A stretch of DNA of 64,000 nucleotides, taken from the NCBI RefSeq assembly GCF_001310275.1, contig NZ_LGYZ01000001.1, positions 62,001-126,000 on the forward strand, written 5' to 3'. Shown one piece after another: positions 44,783-53,866 of the stretch (within the stretch, counting starts at the first letter, position 1; the number at the start of each line of letters is the position of its first letter). The stretch comes from Nocardia arizonensis (GTDB lineage Bacteria > Actinomycetota > Actinomycetes > Mycobacteriales > Mycobacteriaceae). Below the pieces are notes generated by a model that made no database searches, was not told the origin of the DNA, and saw only the letters and a list, made by a program, of their open reading frames with translations. Position numbers and translations under genes: made by a program.

Positions 44783-45328
44783 ATGGCCGCACCCACGACC
44801 TCGACGTCGGAGATCGACAAGCAGATCGAGGAGAACATCGCCAAATCCCTCGGCGAGATCCCGCATCCGGCGCTGCCCAAGGGCACCAATATCTACGGTT
44901 CGACCAAGATCTTCCCCGACTACCGGGCCGAGGCGGGCGAAACCTACTTCACCCTCGTGCACGGTATCGCGCACGAATCCTCGGTGAGCTTCGTGGCGAT
45001 ACTCCAGGCCACCCGCGCGCTGCGCAAGGGTTTCGATTCGGCGATCTACTTCTACGGGCCCGGCGCGATCAATTGCGTTGCCACCCGCGGCTTCCCGACC
45101 ACCGGCGACAGCGGATTCCCCGGCGAGCAGAACATCAACCAGGCACTGGCCACCTTCATCGAGGAGGGCGGCAAGGTCTTCGCGTGCCGCTTCGGCCTTG
45201 CACTGCACGGCGCGCGCGAGGAGGACCTCATCGAAGGCGTCATCCCCGCGCATCCCCTCGACGTGCAGGACGCGCTGATCCATTACGCGCGCAAGGGCGC
45301 GATCATCAACTCGACCTACCAGATCTAG
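44783..45328 (+). CDS. MSMEG_0572/Sll0783-family nitrogen starvation protein
   Basis: 181 residues. The sequence from IPHPALPKGTNIYGSTKIFP onward, with TYFTLVHGIAHESSVSFVA and YFYGPGAINC, matches the MSMEG_0572/Sll0783 family, a compact single-domain protein whose expression rises on nitrogen starvation in Synechocystis. It is the first gene of the Nit1C-type operon. The biochemical role is not known. The ATG at 44783 is preceded by AGGAG. Confidence 0.92.
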   Translation: MAAPTTSTSEIDKQIEENIAKSLGEIPHPALPKGTNIYGSTKIFPDYRAEAGETYFTLVHGIAHESSVSFVAILQATRALRKGFDSAIYFYGPGAINCVATRGFPTTGDSGFPGEQNINQALATFIEEGGKVFACRFGLALHGAREEDLIEGVIPAHPLDVQDALIHYARKGAIINSTYQI

Positions 45329-45336
45329 GCGCGACC

Positions 45337-46395
45337 ATGACCGACCTGTCCACACGAGTAGATCTGGCGCTACTCGGAATTCGCGTCGAGGTGCCGGTGC
45401 AGCGCCGCTACGGAGCCGGACCGAGCGATGACGGTCATGTCCTGATCGGGGGTGACGGCGTTGCCATCCCCATCCGCTCCGACAGTCCGTACGAGATCCG
45501 CGCCGACCGGCTGCTGTTCGACGGCGCCGACGCCGGGGTCACGGTGCGGCCCGTGCGCCGACCGCGCTTCTATGACCTGAGCACCGCCGACGGCATCGCC
45601 TACGACAAGATCGCGAAACTGCACGGCGCCGACGTGCTGGCCACCACCGTGGTGCAGACCTGTATCCGCTACGGCGAGGAGCAGCGCTGCCGGTTCTGTT
45701 CCATCGAGGCGTCCCTGCGCGCGGGCAGCACCATCGCCGTCAAACGCCCCGATCAGCTCGCCGAGGTCGCCGCGGCCGCGGTGGCGCTCGACGGAGTGCG
45801 GCAGATGGTCATGACCACCGGCACCTCCGCGGCCGCCGACCGCGGTGCGCGTCATCTTGCCCGATGCGTGCGCGCCGTCAAGGCCGCGGTACCGGGACTG
45901 CCCGTCCAGGTACAGTGCGAACCACCCGGGGATCTGCGCACGATCTCCGAATTGCGCTCGGCGGGCGCGGATTCCATCGGCATCCACGTCGAGTCGCTCG
46001 ACGACCGGGTGCGGGCGCGGTGGATGCCGGGCAAGGCGACGGTCCCGCTGGGCGAATACCGCGCGGCGTGGGCCGAGGCGGTGCGCGTATTCGGCCGCAA
46101 CCAGGTCTCGACCTACCTGCTCGTCGGACTCGGCGAGGACCCGGAGGAGCTGGTCGCGGGCGCGATCGAACTCATCGAGATGGGCGTGTACCCGTTCGTT
46201 GTGCCGTTTCGCCCGCTCGCGGGCACCCTCGCCGTCGATGTCGACCGCGCCGAGGCCCCGCCCGCCGATCTGCTGGCCGATGTCAGCCGCCGGGTGGCGC
46301 GGGAACTGCGTCGCGCGGGCATGCTCGGCGCGGACCAGAAGGCGGGCTGCGCGGCCTGCGGGGCGTGCAGCGTCCTGCGCACGGCGGGAGGCTGA
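45337..46395 (+). CDS. MSMEG_0568-family radical SAM protein
   Basis: 352 residues. The cluster-binding cysteines occur in an unusual spacing, CIRYGEEQRCRFC (C-x8-C-x2-C instead of C-x3-C-x2-C), typical of this family. SAM-contact and barrel strands follow (MVMTTGTSAAADRGARH, STYLLVGLGEDPEE). A second cysteine group near the C-terminus, GCAACGACS, may hold another iron-sulfur cluster. It is expected to catalyse a radical step of nitrile or cyanide-related chemistry; the reaction is undefined. It starts 8 bases after the preceding gene. Confidence 0.92.
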   Translation: MTDLSTRVDLALLGIRVEVPVQRRYGAGPSDDGHVLIGGDGVAIPIRSDSPYEIRADRLLFDGADAGVTVRPVRRPRFYDLSTADGIAYDKIAKLHGADVLATTVVQTCIRYGEEQRCRFCSIEASLRAGSTIAVKRPDQLAEVAAAAVALDGVRQMVMTTGTSAAADRGARHLARCVRAVKAAVPGLPVQVQCEPPGDLRTISELRSAGADSIGIHVESLDDRVRARWMPGKATVPLGEYRAAWAEAVRVFGRNQVSTYLLVGLGEDPEELVAGAIELIEMGVYPFVVPFRPLAGTLAVDVDRAEAPPADLLADVSRRVARELRRAGMLGADQKAGCAACGACSVLRTAGG

Positions 46396-46396
46396 C

Positions 46397-47854
46397 ATGC
46401 GTCGCCACGCGCCCGCCGCGACCTGGGCCGACCATTCGGCTTCCGCGCCCGAGGCATCGCTGGACTACTGCGTGCTCGCCGGTCACCCGTATCCGGCCGC
46501 ACCGGGATCGGGATTCCTCATCCGGGTCGCCGACACGCGGCTGCTGACCCGGTACCGGGCGCTGCGCCGCGAGAACTTCGTCCTCCGACAGGGCCTGTTC
46601 GCGGGCTCCGATCTCGACGACATCGACGACGACCCGCGCGCTCGCGTGCTGGTCGCCGTCACCCCCGAGGGCGACCTGCTCGGCGGGGTGCGCCTGGCGC
46701 CCGCGACCGAGCCCGATCTCGGCTGGTGGACCGGCAGCCGACTCGTCGTGGACTGCGGGGGCCGCACCCGCGGGGTCGGGCAGGCGCTGGTCCGCGCCGC
46801 CTGTGCCTTCGCGGAGACCGAGAACGTGCTGCGCTTCGAGGCGACGGTGCAGGCCAGATACGCCCCGATGTTCGGCAGGCTCGGCTGGACAGACCTGGGA
46901 GCGTGCGTATTCGGCGGTGTCGAACACCGTCGGATGCGCTGGCCGATCGACCGGATCGGCCGACTGGTCGAGGCCACCAAGGCCGTCCTGTCCGAAGCGC
47001 TGGCGCCATTGCGGGGACACGATTCGGCATTGGGCGGCAAAGGTTTCCGTGGCGACGACGGCGCGCCGGTGCCCGGCAGCGATCTGGTCGCCGCCTGCGA
47101 CGCCATCATTCCCTCGATGGTCGAACGCGATCCCGAGTGGGCCGGATGGTGCGCGGCGCTGGTCAATCTCAACGATCTGTCCGCCATGGGCGCGCATCCG
47201 GTGGGCCTGCTCGACGCGGTGGGCGCGCCGACCCGCTCCCTGCTGACCCGGGTGCTGCGCGGTCTGGCCCGCGCCGCCGAGACCTGGGACGTTCCGGTGC
47301 TCGGCGGGCACACCCAGCTCGGGGTGCAAGCCGCGCTGTCGGTCACCGCGCTCGGCCGCACCGCGCGGCCGGTGCCGGGCGGCGGCGGGCAGGTCGGTGA
47401 CGAGCTGCGCCTCACCGCCGACCTCGGCGGTGGGTGGCGTCCGGGATATGCCGGGCGGCAATGGGATTCGTCCTCCCATCGCAGCGGTTCGGAGCTGCGC
47501 GAACTCGGGGGGTTCGTGGCGCGCACCGCGCCGCGCGCGGCCAAGGACGTCAGCATGGCCGGACTCGCGGGCACGGCGGGCATGCTCGCCGAAGCGAGCG
47601 GAGTCGGGGCGGAACTGGAAGTGGCGCGGATTCCGCGTCCCTCCGGCGCCACGGTGGGCGACTGGCTCACCTGTTTCCCCGGCTTCGCGATGATCACCGC
47701 CGACCGGCCGGGCGCGTCCGCCGCCGCGGCCGGACCGGCCACCTCCGCGACCTGCGGAGCACTCACTTCGACACCGGGGGTCGGCCTGCGCTGGCCCGAC
47801 GGGACGACAACGGTCGCGGTGCCCGGCGCCGTCACCGGATTGGGAGAATCATGA
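46397..47854 (+). CDS. fused GNAT acetyltransferase-AIR synthase-like protein (MSMEG_0567/Sll0786 + Sll0787)
   Basis: 485 residues. Residues about 25-190 are a GNAT fold (RYRALRRENFVLRQGLF, RTRGVGQALVRAACAFAE with the acetyl-CoA loop). Residues about 195-480 are a PurM/AIR-synthase-like ATP-binding fold (GDDGAPVPGSDLVAACDAI, VNLNDLSAMGAHPVG, VLGGHTQLGVQ). In cyanobacteria these are two genes (sll0786 and sll0787), so this is a natural fusion. The likely role is an ATP-dependent step on an acylated intermediate; the reaction is unknown. GGGAGG precedes the ATG, and ATGA overlaps the next gene. Confidence 0.9.
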   Translation: MRRHAPAATWADHSASAPEASLDYCVLAGHPYPAAPGSGFLIRVADTRLLTRYRALRRENFVLRQGLFAGSDLDDIDDDPRARVLVAVTPEGDLLGGVRLAPATEPDLGWWTGSRLVVDCGGRTRGVGQALVRAACAFAETENVLRFEATVQARYAPMFGRLGWTDLGACVFGGVEHRRMRWPIDRIGRLVEATKAVLSEALAPLRGHDSALGGKGFRGDDGAPVPGSDLVAACDAIIPSMVERDPEWAGWCAALVNLNDLSAMGAHPVGLLDAVGAPTRSLLTRVLRGLARAAETWDVPVLGGHTQLGVQAALSVTALGRTARPVPGGGGQVGDELRLTADLGGGWRPGYAGRQWDSSSHRSGSELRELGGFVARTAPRAAKDVSMAGLAGTAGMLAEASGVGAELEVARIPRPSGATVGDWLTCFPGFAMITADRPGASAAAAGPATSATCGALTSTPGVGLRWPDGTTTVAVPGAVTGLGES

Positions 47855-48780
47855 GCGAGCTCACGATATCCGTCGCCGCCGCGGAATTCGGCCGCGACAT
47901 GGATACCTGCTACCGCACGGTCGAGGCGTTGATGGCACGCGCCCGCGACCGCGGCAGCGCGCTGCTGGTACTGCCCGAGGCGTGCCTTGGCGGCTATCTG
48001 CCCAGCCTCGGCGGGGGCGAGGAGAGCGAGGAGGCCAAGCGGCGCAGGTTGCGCAGCCTGCCGCCCGCGCTCGACCTCGACGGACCCGAACTGCGCCGCG
48101 TCATGTCGATGGCGGGTGATCTCGTGGTCACCCTCGGCTTCTGCGAGGCCGACGGCGAGACCCGCTACAACGCCGCGGTCACCCTCAGCGGTGACGGCAT
48201 CCTCGGCTCCTACCGCAAGGTTCACCAGCCGCTCGGCGAAAACCTGTGCTACGCGGCAGGTTCGGCGTATCGGGCCTTCGATACGCCGATCGGCCGGATG
48301 GGTATGCAGATCTGCTACGACAAGGCGTTCCCGGAGGCCGCGCGCAGTCTCGCGCTGGACGGCGCGCAGATCATCACCTCGCTGTCGGCGTGGCCCACCG
48401 CGCGCACCGCCACCGTCGAACGCATGGAGGAGGACCGCTGGAAGCAGCGCTTCGACATCTACGACCGTGCCCGCGCGTTGGAGAACCAGGTGGTGTGGGT
48501 GGCCTCGAACCAGGCGGGTTCCTTCGGGTCGCTGCGATTCGTGTGCAGCGCGAAAATCGTCGGACCGGGCGGCGAGATACTGGCCGACACCGGTATCGAG
48601 CCCGGATTAGCCACCGCCACAGTGGATGTCGACCACGCCTTGGCCCAGGCTCGCGGCGGCGGCATGTACAACCTGCGCGACCGGCGGCCCGAACTGTACG
48701 GGCGTGTGGTGCAGTGCGACGGTGTGGTCGGCAGGCCGGAGACCCCCGCTCGGGTGCCCGCGCTCGGGAGCATCCGGTGA
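47851..48780 (+). CDS. Nit6803-type nitrilase
   Basis: 309 residues. The nitrilase triad is complete: Glu in VLPEACLGGY, Lys in YRKVHQP, Cys in MQICYDKAFPEA. Together with the cluster context this is the Nit1C nitrilase (NitC/Nit6803), which hydrolyses nitriles to acids and ammonia and, in Pseudomonas fluorescens NCIMB 11764, is required for cyanide use as a nitrogen source. ATGA overlap with the upstream gene and GTGA with the downstream one. Confidence 0.93.
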   Translation: MSELTISVAAAEFGRDMDTCYRTVEALMARARDRGSALLVLPEACLGGYLPSLGGGEESEEAKRRRLRSLPPALDLDGPELRRVMSMAGDLVVTLGFCEADGETRYNAAVTLSGDGILGSYRKVHQPLGENLCYAAGSAYRAFDTPIGRMGMQICYDKAFPEAARSLALDGAQIITSLSAWPTARTATVERMEEDRWKQRFDIYDRARALENQVVWVASNQAGSFGSLRFVCSAKIVGPGGEILADTGIEPGLATATVDVDHALAQARGGGMYNLRDRRPELYGRVVQCDGVVGRPETPARVPALGSIR

Positions 48781-50045
48781 CCGCCCCGAATTCCGATGCG
48801 GCCGTGGAACGTCGAGAGGTCGTCGTGATCGGCGGCGGCCAGGCCGGACTGTCGATGAGCTGGCATCTCACCGCGCGCGGCATCGATCACGTCGTCCTCG
48901 AACGCGATACCGTCGCGCACGAATGGCGCGATGCCCGCTGGGACAATTTCACACTGGTCACGCCGAACTGGCAATGCGCGCTGCCCGGATACGCCTACGC
49001 CGGACCCGACCCGGACGGCTTCATGTCCCGCGCCGAGGTGTACGACTGGGTGCGCGGCTACGCCGACACCTTCGGCGCGCCCGTGCGCGAACATGTGGAG
49101 GTGTGCGCGGTGACCCGTTCGCCCGAGGGCGGATTCGATGTCGACACGACCGCGGGGCCGCTGCACTGCGAACAGGTGGTGGTCGCAGTCGGCGGCTATC
49201 ACATTCCGACGATCCCGCGCTTCGCCGAGAAGCTGCCCGCCGACGTGACCCAGCTGCATTCCGCCCGATATCGCAGCGCCGCGGCTCTTCCCGACGGCGG
49301 CGTGCTCGTGGTCGGCACCGGGCAGTCCGGCGCGCAGATCGCCGAGGACCTGCACATCGAGGGCCGCGCCGTGCACCTCGCGGCCGGTGACGCGCCGCGG
49401 GTGGCGCGCTTCTACCGCGGCCGCGACTGCGTGGCATGGCTGCACGATATGGGTCACTACGACATACCCATCCAGCAGCAACCCGGCGGACTCGGCAAGC
49501 GCGAGAACACCAATCACTACGTCACCGGCCGCGACGGCGGCCGCGATATCGACCTGCGCCGCTTCGCCCTGGAGGGAATGTCGCTGTACGGGCGAATGAT
49601 TGACGCCGACGGCACGCGAGTGCGATTCGCCCCGACCCTGGAACGCTCGCTCGACGCCGCCGACGCCGTCGCCGAGGGCATCAAGGACAGTATCGACGCC
49701 TATATCGCCCGCTCGGGGATCGAGGCGCCGCCCGAACCCCGCTACCGACCGGTGTGGCGGCCCGAACGCGAGGTGACCGCCATCGACCTGGCCGAGGCCG
49801 CGATCTCCACCGTCATCTGGTCGGTCGGCTTCCGTACCGATTACCGGTGGCTGCGGGTCGGCGTCTTCGACGGCGCGGGACATCCCTGCCACAACCGCGG
49901 CGTCACCACCGTCGCCGGGCTGTATTTCCTCGGACTGCCCTGGTTGCACACCTGGGGATCGGGCCGTTTCGCCGCCATCGCGCGCGACGCCGAATACCTG
50001 GGCGAGCGAATCGCGGTCGGCGCCAAGGAAATCGCAGCCGCCTGA
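48777..50045 (+). CDS. MSMEG_0569-family flavin-dependent oxidoreductase
   Basis: 422 residues. An FAD-binding VVVIGGGQAGLSMSWHL opens the protein and a second nucleotide motif VLVVGTGQSGAQIAEDL lies near residue 180, the layout of flavin monooxygenases. The conserved FYRGRDCVAWLHDMGHYD and GLPWLHTWGSGRF segments are distinctive of the family. It is expected to oxidise the substrate of the Nit1C pathway. The GTG start overlaps the nitrilase stop by 4 bases. Confidence 0.92.
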   Translation: MTAPNSDAAVERREVVVIGGGQAGLSMSWHLTARGIDHVVLERDTVAHEWRDARWDNFTLVTPNWQCALPGYAYAGPDPDGFMSRAEVYDWVRGYADTFGAPVREHVEVCAVTRSPEGGFDVDTTAGPLHCEQVVVAVGGYHIPTIPRFAEKLPADVTQLHSARYRSAAALPDGGVLVVGTGQSGAQIAEDLHIEGRAVHLAAGDAPRVARFYRGRDCVAWLHDMGHYDIPIQQQPGGLGKRENTNHYVTGRDGGRDIDLRRFALEGMSLYGRMIDADGTRVRFAPTLERSLDAADAVAEGIKDSIDAYIARSGIEAPPEPRYRPVWRPEREVTAIDLAEAAISTVIWSVGFRTDYRWLRVGVFDGAGHPCHNRGVTTVAGLYFLGLPWLHTWGSGRFAAIARDAEYLGERIAVGAKEIAAA

Positions 50046-50058
50046 GAAGGGAACGCGG

Positions 50059-50910
50059 ATGGCTCTGACCCGAATCGCCGCGGTCGCCGGACATTTCGGC
50101 GCCGATATCGGCCGCGCGCTGGACAAACTGTCCGGCATACTGGAACGGCTCGCCGCCGACGGGGTGGATCTGCTCGTCCTGCCGGACGCGACTCTCGGCG
50201 GCTATCTTGGCGATCTGCGCAATCCCGATCCGGCCAGTCTGCCCGAGGCCATCGACCCGGACGGGTCCGAGATCCGCATGCTGTGCCGGATGGCCGGGAA
50301 CATGACGGTCTGCGTCGGATACGCCGAGGCGGACGGACCCCGCCGCTACAACGCCGCGGTCTGCCTGACCGGTGACGGAGTCCTCGGCCGTCACCGCAAG
50401 GTGCACCAGCCCGCGGGCGAGTATCTGGCCTACGCGGCGGGGGACCGTTTCACCGCCTTCGACACCCCGGTCGGCCGCCTGGGCATGCTCATCGACTACG
50501 ACAAGACCTTCCCCGAGGCCGCGCGCACCCTCGCCCTGGACGGCGCGCGCACCATCGCGGCACTGTCGGCGTGGCCCGCCAGCGTCACCGATCGCGCCTC
50601 CCGAATGCCGAACGACCGGCAGTCACGGCTGTTCGACCTGTACGACCAGGCCCGTGCCGCGGAGAACCAGGTGGTGCTCGCCTCCTCCAATCAGACCGGT
50701 GTCACCGGCTCCCTGCGCTTCCTCGGACAGGCCAAAGTGGTCGGGCCCGGCGGCGACATCCTCGCCAAGACCTGGTCCAAGGGCGGTCTCGCGGTGGCCG
50801 ACATCGATATCGGGGCCGAGGTGGACCGCGCGCGGCGGGTCCTGCGCCACCTCGATGAACGCCGCACCGAGGCGTATCACAATCTGTTGCGCGACAAGGC
50901 GGGCCGATGA
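50059..50910 (+). CDS. nitrilase-superfamily paralogue with altered catalytic residues
   Basis: 283 residues, closely similar to the upstream nitrilase (DTPVGRLGMLIDYDKTFPEAA beside DTPIGRMGMQICYDKAFPEAA, shown as LGMLIDYDK and MGMQICYDK). The general-base Glu is Asp (VLPDATLGGY) and the nucleophile Cys is Asp (LIDYDK), while the Lys (HRKVHQP) is kept. It therefore cannot work by the usual thioester mechanism. It probably arose by duplication and may be a structural partner or have a new activity. AGAAGGGA precedes the ATG at 50059; the next gene overlaps by 4 bases. Confidence 0.88.
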   Translation: MALTRIAAVAGHFGADIGRALDKLSGILERLAADGVDLLVLPDATLGGYLGDLRNPDPASLPEAIDPDGSEIRMLCRMAGNMTVCVGYAEADGPRRYNAAVCLTGDGVLGRHRKVHQPAGEYLAYAAGDRFTAFDTPVGRLGMLIDYDKTFPEAARTLALDGARTIAALSAWPASVTDRASRMPNDRQSRLFDLYDQARAAENQVVLASSNQTGVTGSLRFLGQAKVVGPGGDILAKTWSKGGLAVADIDIGAEVDRARRVLRHLDERRTEAYHNLLRDKAGR

Positions 50911-52001
50911 CGAGAATCGCACTACTGACCTATTCGACCAAACCGCGCGGCGGCGTGGTGCACACCCTGAATCTGGCCGAGGCGCTGGCCAGGGCGGGCG
51001 CGCGGGTCACGGTGGTCACCCTCGGACGGGGCGGCGACACCGCGTTCTTCCGCCCGGTCGATCCGGCGGTGCGGGTCGAGGTGGTGCCCTTCGCGGCGGT
51101 CGACAACGAATCGGTCGGCGCGCGGATCATGCGCTCCATCGCGGCCATGCGCGCCGAATTCCGCCCCGGCGACCACGACATCGTGCACGCGCAGGACTGC
51201 ATCACCGCCAATGCGGTCGACCACTGCGTCCGCACCATCCACCACCTCGACGACTTCACCACCCCGGAACTGGCGCGCTGCCACGAACGGGCGATCGTGA
51301 AACCGTACGCGCGCATCTGCGTCTCGCGGTCGGTAGCCGAAGCGGTCCGCGCCCGTTGGGGTTTCGCGCCCACCGTCATCCCCAACGGCGTCGAATACGA
51401 ACGCTTCGCCCGCGCCGCGGGACCCGAGGGCGAAGGGGCGCGGCGGCGGTGGCGTGATCGTCTCGGCCGTTATGTGCTCGCGGTCGGCGGAATCGAACCG
51501 CGCAAGGGCAGCATCGATCTGCTCGAGGCGTTCGCGCTGCTGGACGAACCCGGTCTGCGGCTGGTCGTCGCGGGCGGGGAGACCCTGTTCGACTACCGCG
51601 ACTACCGCGCCCGATTCGATTCGCGCGCGGCCGAACTCGGCGTGGAGGTGACCGTGCTCGGCGCCGTCGCGCACGACGAACTGCCCGCGCTCGTGGCGGG
51701 TGCGGCGGTGCTGCCGTTCTTTTCGACCAGGGAGGGGTTCGGGTTGGCGGCGCTGGAGGCGCTGGCGGCCGGAGTGCCCGTGGCGGCGCGGGATCTGCCG
51801 GTCCTGCGCGAGGTGTTCGGCACGGCGGTGACCTACGCGAACACCCACGCCGAGATGGCCGCACGGCTGGCGGGGGCCCTGCGCGCCGACCCCGCGCGGA
51901 CCCGACGCGGTCGAATCGTGGCCCGCGGATACGACTGGGATCGCGCCGCACGAGCCCACTTGCGGTTCTACGCCGAGGCAGGCCGGCCGGTCACCGTGTG
52001 A
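50907..52001 (+). CDS. MSMEG_0565-family glycosyltransferase
   Basis: 364 residues, GT-B fold. The N-terminus TYSTKPRGGVVHTLNLAEAL, the DCITANAVDHC segment and the C-terminal donor-binding motifs (LAVGGIEPRKGSIDLLEAF, FFSTREGFGLAALEALAAGVP, abbreviated) match the MSMEG_0565 family found at the end of Nit1C-type clusters. It is likely to add a sugar to the pathway product or a carrier, though nothing is proven. It is the last gene of the operon. No MSMEG_0570-like small gene follows. Confidence 0.9.
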   Translation: MTRIALLTYSTKPRGGVVHTLNLAEALARAGARVTVVTLGRGGDTAFFRPVDPAVRVEVVPFAAVDNESVGARIMRSIAAMRAEFRPGDHDIVHAQDCITANAVDHCVRTIHHLDDFTTPELARCHERAIVKPYARICVSRSVAEAVRARWGFAPTVIPNGVEYERFARAAGPEGEGARRRWRDRLGRYVLAVGGIEPRKGSIDLLEAFALLDEPGLRLVVAGGETLFDYRDYRARFDSRAAELGVEVTVLGAVAHDELPALVAGAAVLPFFSTREGFGLAALEALAAGVPVAARDLPVLREVFGTAVTYANTHAEMAARLAGALRADPARTRRGRIVARGYDWDRAARAHLRFYAEAGRPVTV

Positions 52002-52389
52002 GCCGAGCCACAGCTATCGGACAGCGATCATGTTTTGGTAACGATCCCTCGCGACGAGCGCGGGCGGCGGCCGTGGACCGGTGCGCCGAAGTCTCGATAC
52101 AGCCGCGGAATCGGGTATTCGTCCCGCATCGGCGCCGGTTCCGACGCGGTTCCGCCGGGATTGCACCGGAGTTGACCGGGAGTACGCTCGACCCGGGCTC
52201 TGCTCGCTGACGCTCGGAGGCGCTCGCTGGTCGGGGATGTTCGGTGACATCGTCCGGCCCCGCCGGGGGTCTCCGCGCCGCCACGACCCCGTACGCGGGG
52301 GCGAGCGCGCCGCGCACACGACCTCCCGCGGCGATCTGTGAATCGCCGCCGACGACGCGGGATTCCCGCACGGAAAGGAACCACGACCC
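52002..52389. other. intergenic region, no gene seen
   Basis: 388 bp separate the glycosyltransferase and 3-hydroxyacyl-CoA dehydrogenase genes. A direct repeat GCTCGCTG occurs twice near 52200-52230. No frame has a ribosome site and plausible codon use. It should hold the promoter of the dehydrogenase gene. Confidence 0.5.
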
Positions 52390-53250
52390 ATGAGTATCGA
52401 CATCCGCAAGGTGGCCGTCCTCGGCACCGGTGTCCTCGGCTCCCAGATCGCCTTCCAGACCGCCTTCAGCGGATTCGAGGTCACCGCCTACGACATCAGC
52501 GATGACGCGCTGACCGCGGCCCGCGACCGGTTCGCGAAACTCGCGCGGACCTATCGCGCGGAGGTACCGGGCGCCGCGGACGGCAAGGCCGACGCGGTGC
52601 GCGACGGCATCGTGCTCACCGCCGACCTGAACGCGGCCGTGGGCGATGCCGACCTGGTCATCGAGGCGGTGCCGGAGGTGCTGTCGATCAAGCAGGACAC
52701 CTACCGCAAGCTGGCCGAGGCCGCGCCGCCGCGCACGATATTCGCGACCAATTCCTCGACCCTGCTGCCCAGCGCGATCGCCGAGTCCACCGGTCGCCCG
52801 GATAGATTCCTCGCACTGCATTTCGCGAATCAGGTGTGGAAGTCCAATACCGCCGAGGTCATGGGCACCGAGGAGACCGATCCGAAGGTGTACGCGGCGG
52901 TGGTCGACTTCGCCTCGGCCATCGGCATGGTGCCCATCGAACTGCACAAGGAGAAGGCCGGATACGTCCTCAATTCGCTGCTGGTGCCGTTCCTGAATTC
53001 CGCGATGGCGCTGAGCGCGGGCGGATACGCCGAGCCCGAGGCCGTCGACAAGACCTGGCGGATCGCGACCGGCGCGCCGATGGGCCCGTTCCAGATCCTC
53101 GACGTCATCGGCCTGACCACGCCGTACAACATTCTCGTGCACGGTGGCGAGGACGCGGAGAAGCTCGCGGCCTGGCTCAAGACCGAGTACATCGACAAGG
53201 GCAAACTCGGCATCGCCACCGGCGAGGGCTTCTATCGCTATTCCGCCTGA
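52390..53250 (+). CDS. 3-hydroxyacyl-CoA dehydrogenase
   Basis: 286 residues. NAD-binding KVAVLGTGVLGSQIAFQTAF opens the Rossmann domain; LVIEAVPEVLSIKQ, NSSTLLPSAIAESTGRPDRFLALHF (start NSSTLLPS) and the catalytic-His region LHFANQVW follow, then the helical C-terminal domain (GYVLNSLLVPFLNSAM). It oxidises L-3-hydroxyacyl-CoA (possibly 3-hydroxybutyryl-CoA) to the 3-keto form in fatty-acid or butyrate metabolism. GGAAAGGA precedes the ATG. It stands alone. Confidence 0.9.
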   Translation: MSIDIRKVAVLGTGVLGSQIAFQTAFSGFEVTAYDISDDALTAARDRFAKLARTYRAEVPGAADGKADAVRDGIVLTADLNAAVGDADLVIEAVPEVLSIKQDTYRKLAEAAPPRTIFATNSSTLLPSAIAESTGRPDRFLALHFANQVWKSNTAEVMGTEETDPKVYAAVVDFASAIGMVPIELHKEKAGYVLNSLLVPFLNSAMALSAGGYAEPEAVDKTWRIATGAPMGPFQILDVIGLTTPYNILVHGGEDAEKLAAWLKTEYIDKGKLGIATGEGFYRYSA

Positions 53251-53264
53251 GCTCCGCGCGCGGA

Positions 53265-53304
53265 CGAAGCGGGCGGCGGATCTGGGATTGCGCCGCCCGC
53301 TTCG
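53265..53304. terminator. bidirectional 14-bp hairpin terminator
   Basis: CGAAGCGGGCGGCG (53265-53278) and CGCCGCCCGCTTCG (53291-53304) pair perfectly around a 12-base loop, between two convergent genes whose stops are at 53250 and 53305. Confidence 0.8.
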
Positions 53305-53739
53305 CTATCCGATGGCGCGATCGGGTCGCCAGGTCGCGATCGCCCAGATGACGATGACGTTCATGGCGATGACCAGGATCGACCAGGCCGGATAGTAGGG
53401 CAGCGACAGGAAGTTCATCACGATCGACAGCGCCGCGAGACAGATCGCGGCGTAGCGCCCCCACAGGGTGCCGGTCAGCAGTCCGACGGAGCACAGTGCA
53501 AGCACGAGTCCGAGGACTATGTGGATCCAGCCCCACGAGGTTGTGTCGAATCGGTAGGTGTATTCGATTCCGACGAGGTACATCCCGTCGTCGAACAGGG
53601 CCGACAGACCTTCGAAGAACGACAGCACGGCCGCGGTGAGCAGCAGTATCGCGGAGGCGAGGGAGGTGCCCTCGGCGATGCGTCGCCGCAGTACGCCCTT
53701 CACCTTCGGGGTGGGCGCGTCGTCCGGTGCGTGTGCCAT
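53305..53739 (-). CDS. DUF7144-type membrane protein (second copy)
   Basis: 144 residues, paralogue of the 9074-9490 product. It has four membrane helices with the same marks: DTTSWGWIHIVLGLVL, SLPYYPAWSILVIAM and IWAIATW near the end. The first ~20 residues are polar and more acidic-basic than in the first copy. Function unknown. Confidence 0.8.
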   Translation of the reverse strand: MAHAPDDAPTPKVKGVLRRRIAEGTSLASAILLLTAAVLSFFEGLSALFDDGMYLVGIEYTYRFDTTSWGWIHIVLGLVLALCSVGLLTGTLWGRYAAICLAALSIVMNFLSLPYYPAWSILVIAMNVIVIWAIATWRPDRAIG

Positions 53740-53866
53740 GTTCGCCCCTTCCTGTCGCGGTCGACGGATCGGCGAGCGCCGATCCCGCCGGATCAGTGTC
53801 GAACAGTGCGCTTTCGCCGCGATTCCGAACGATTTCCGTCGGCGTCGGCGTCGGCGCGGTCGGCGG

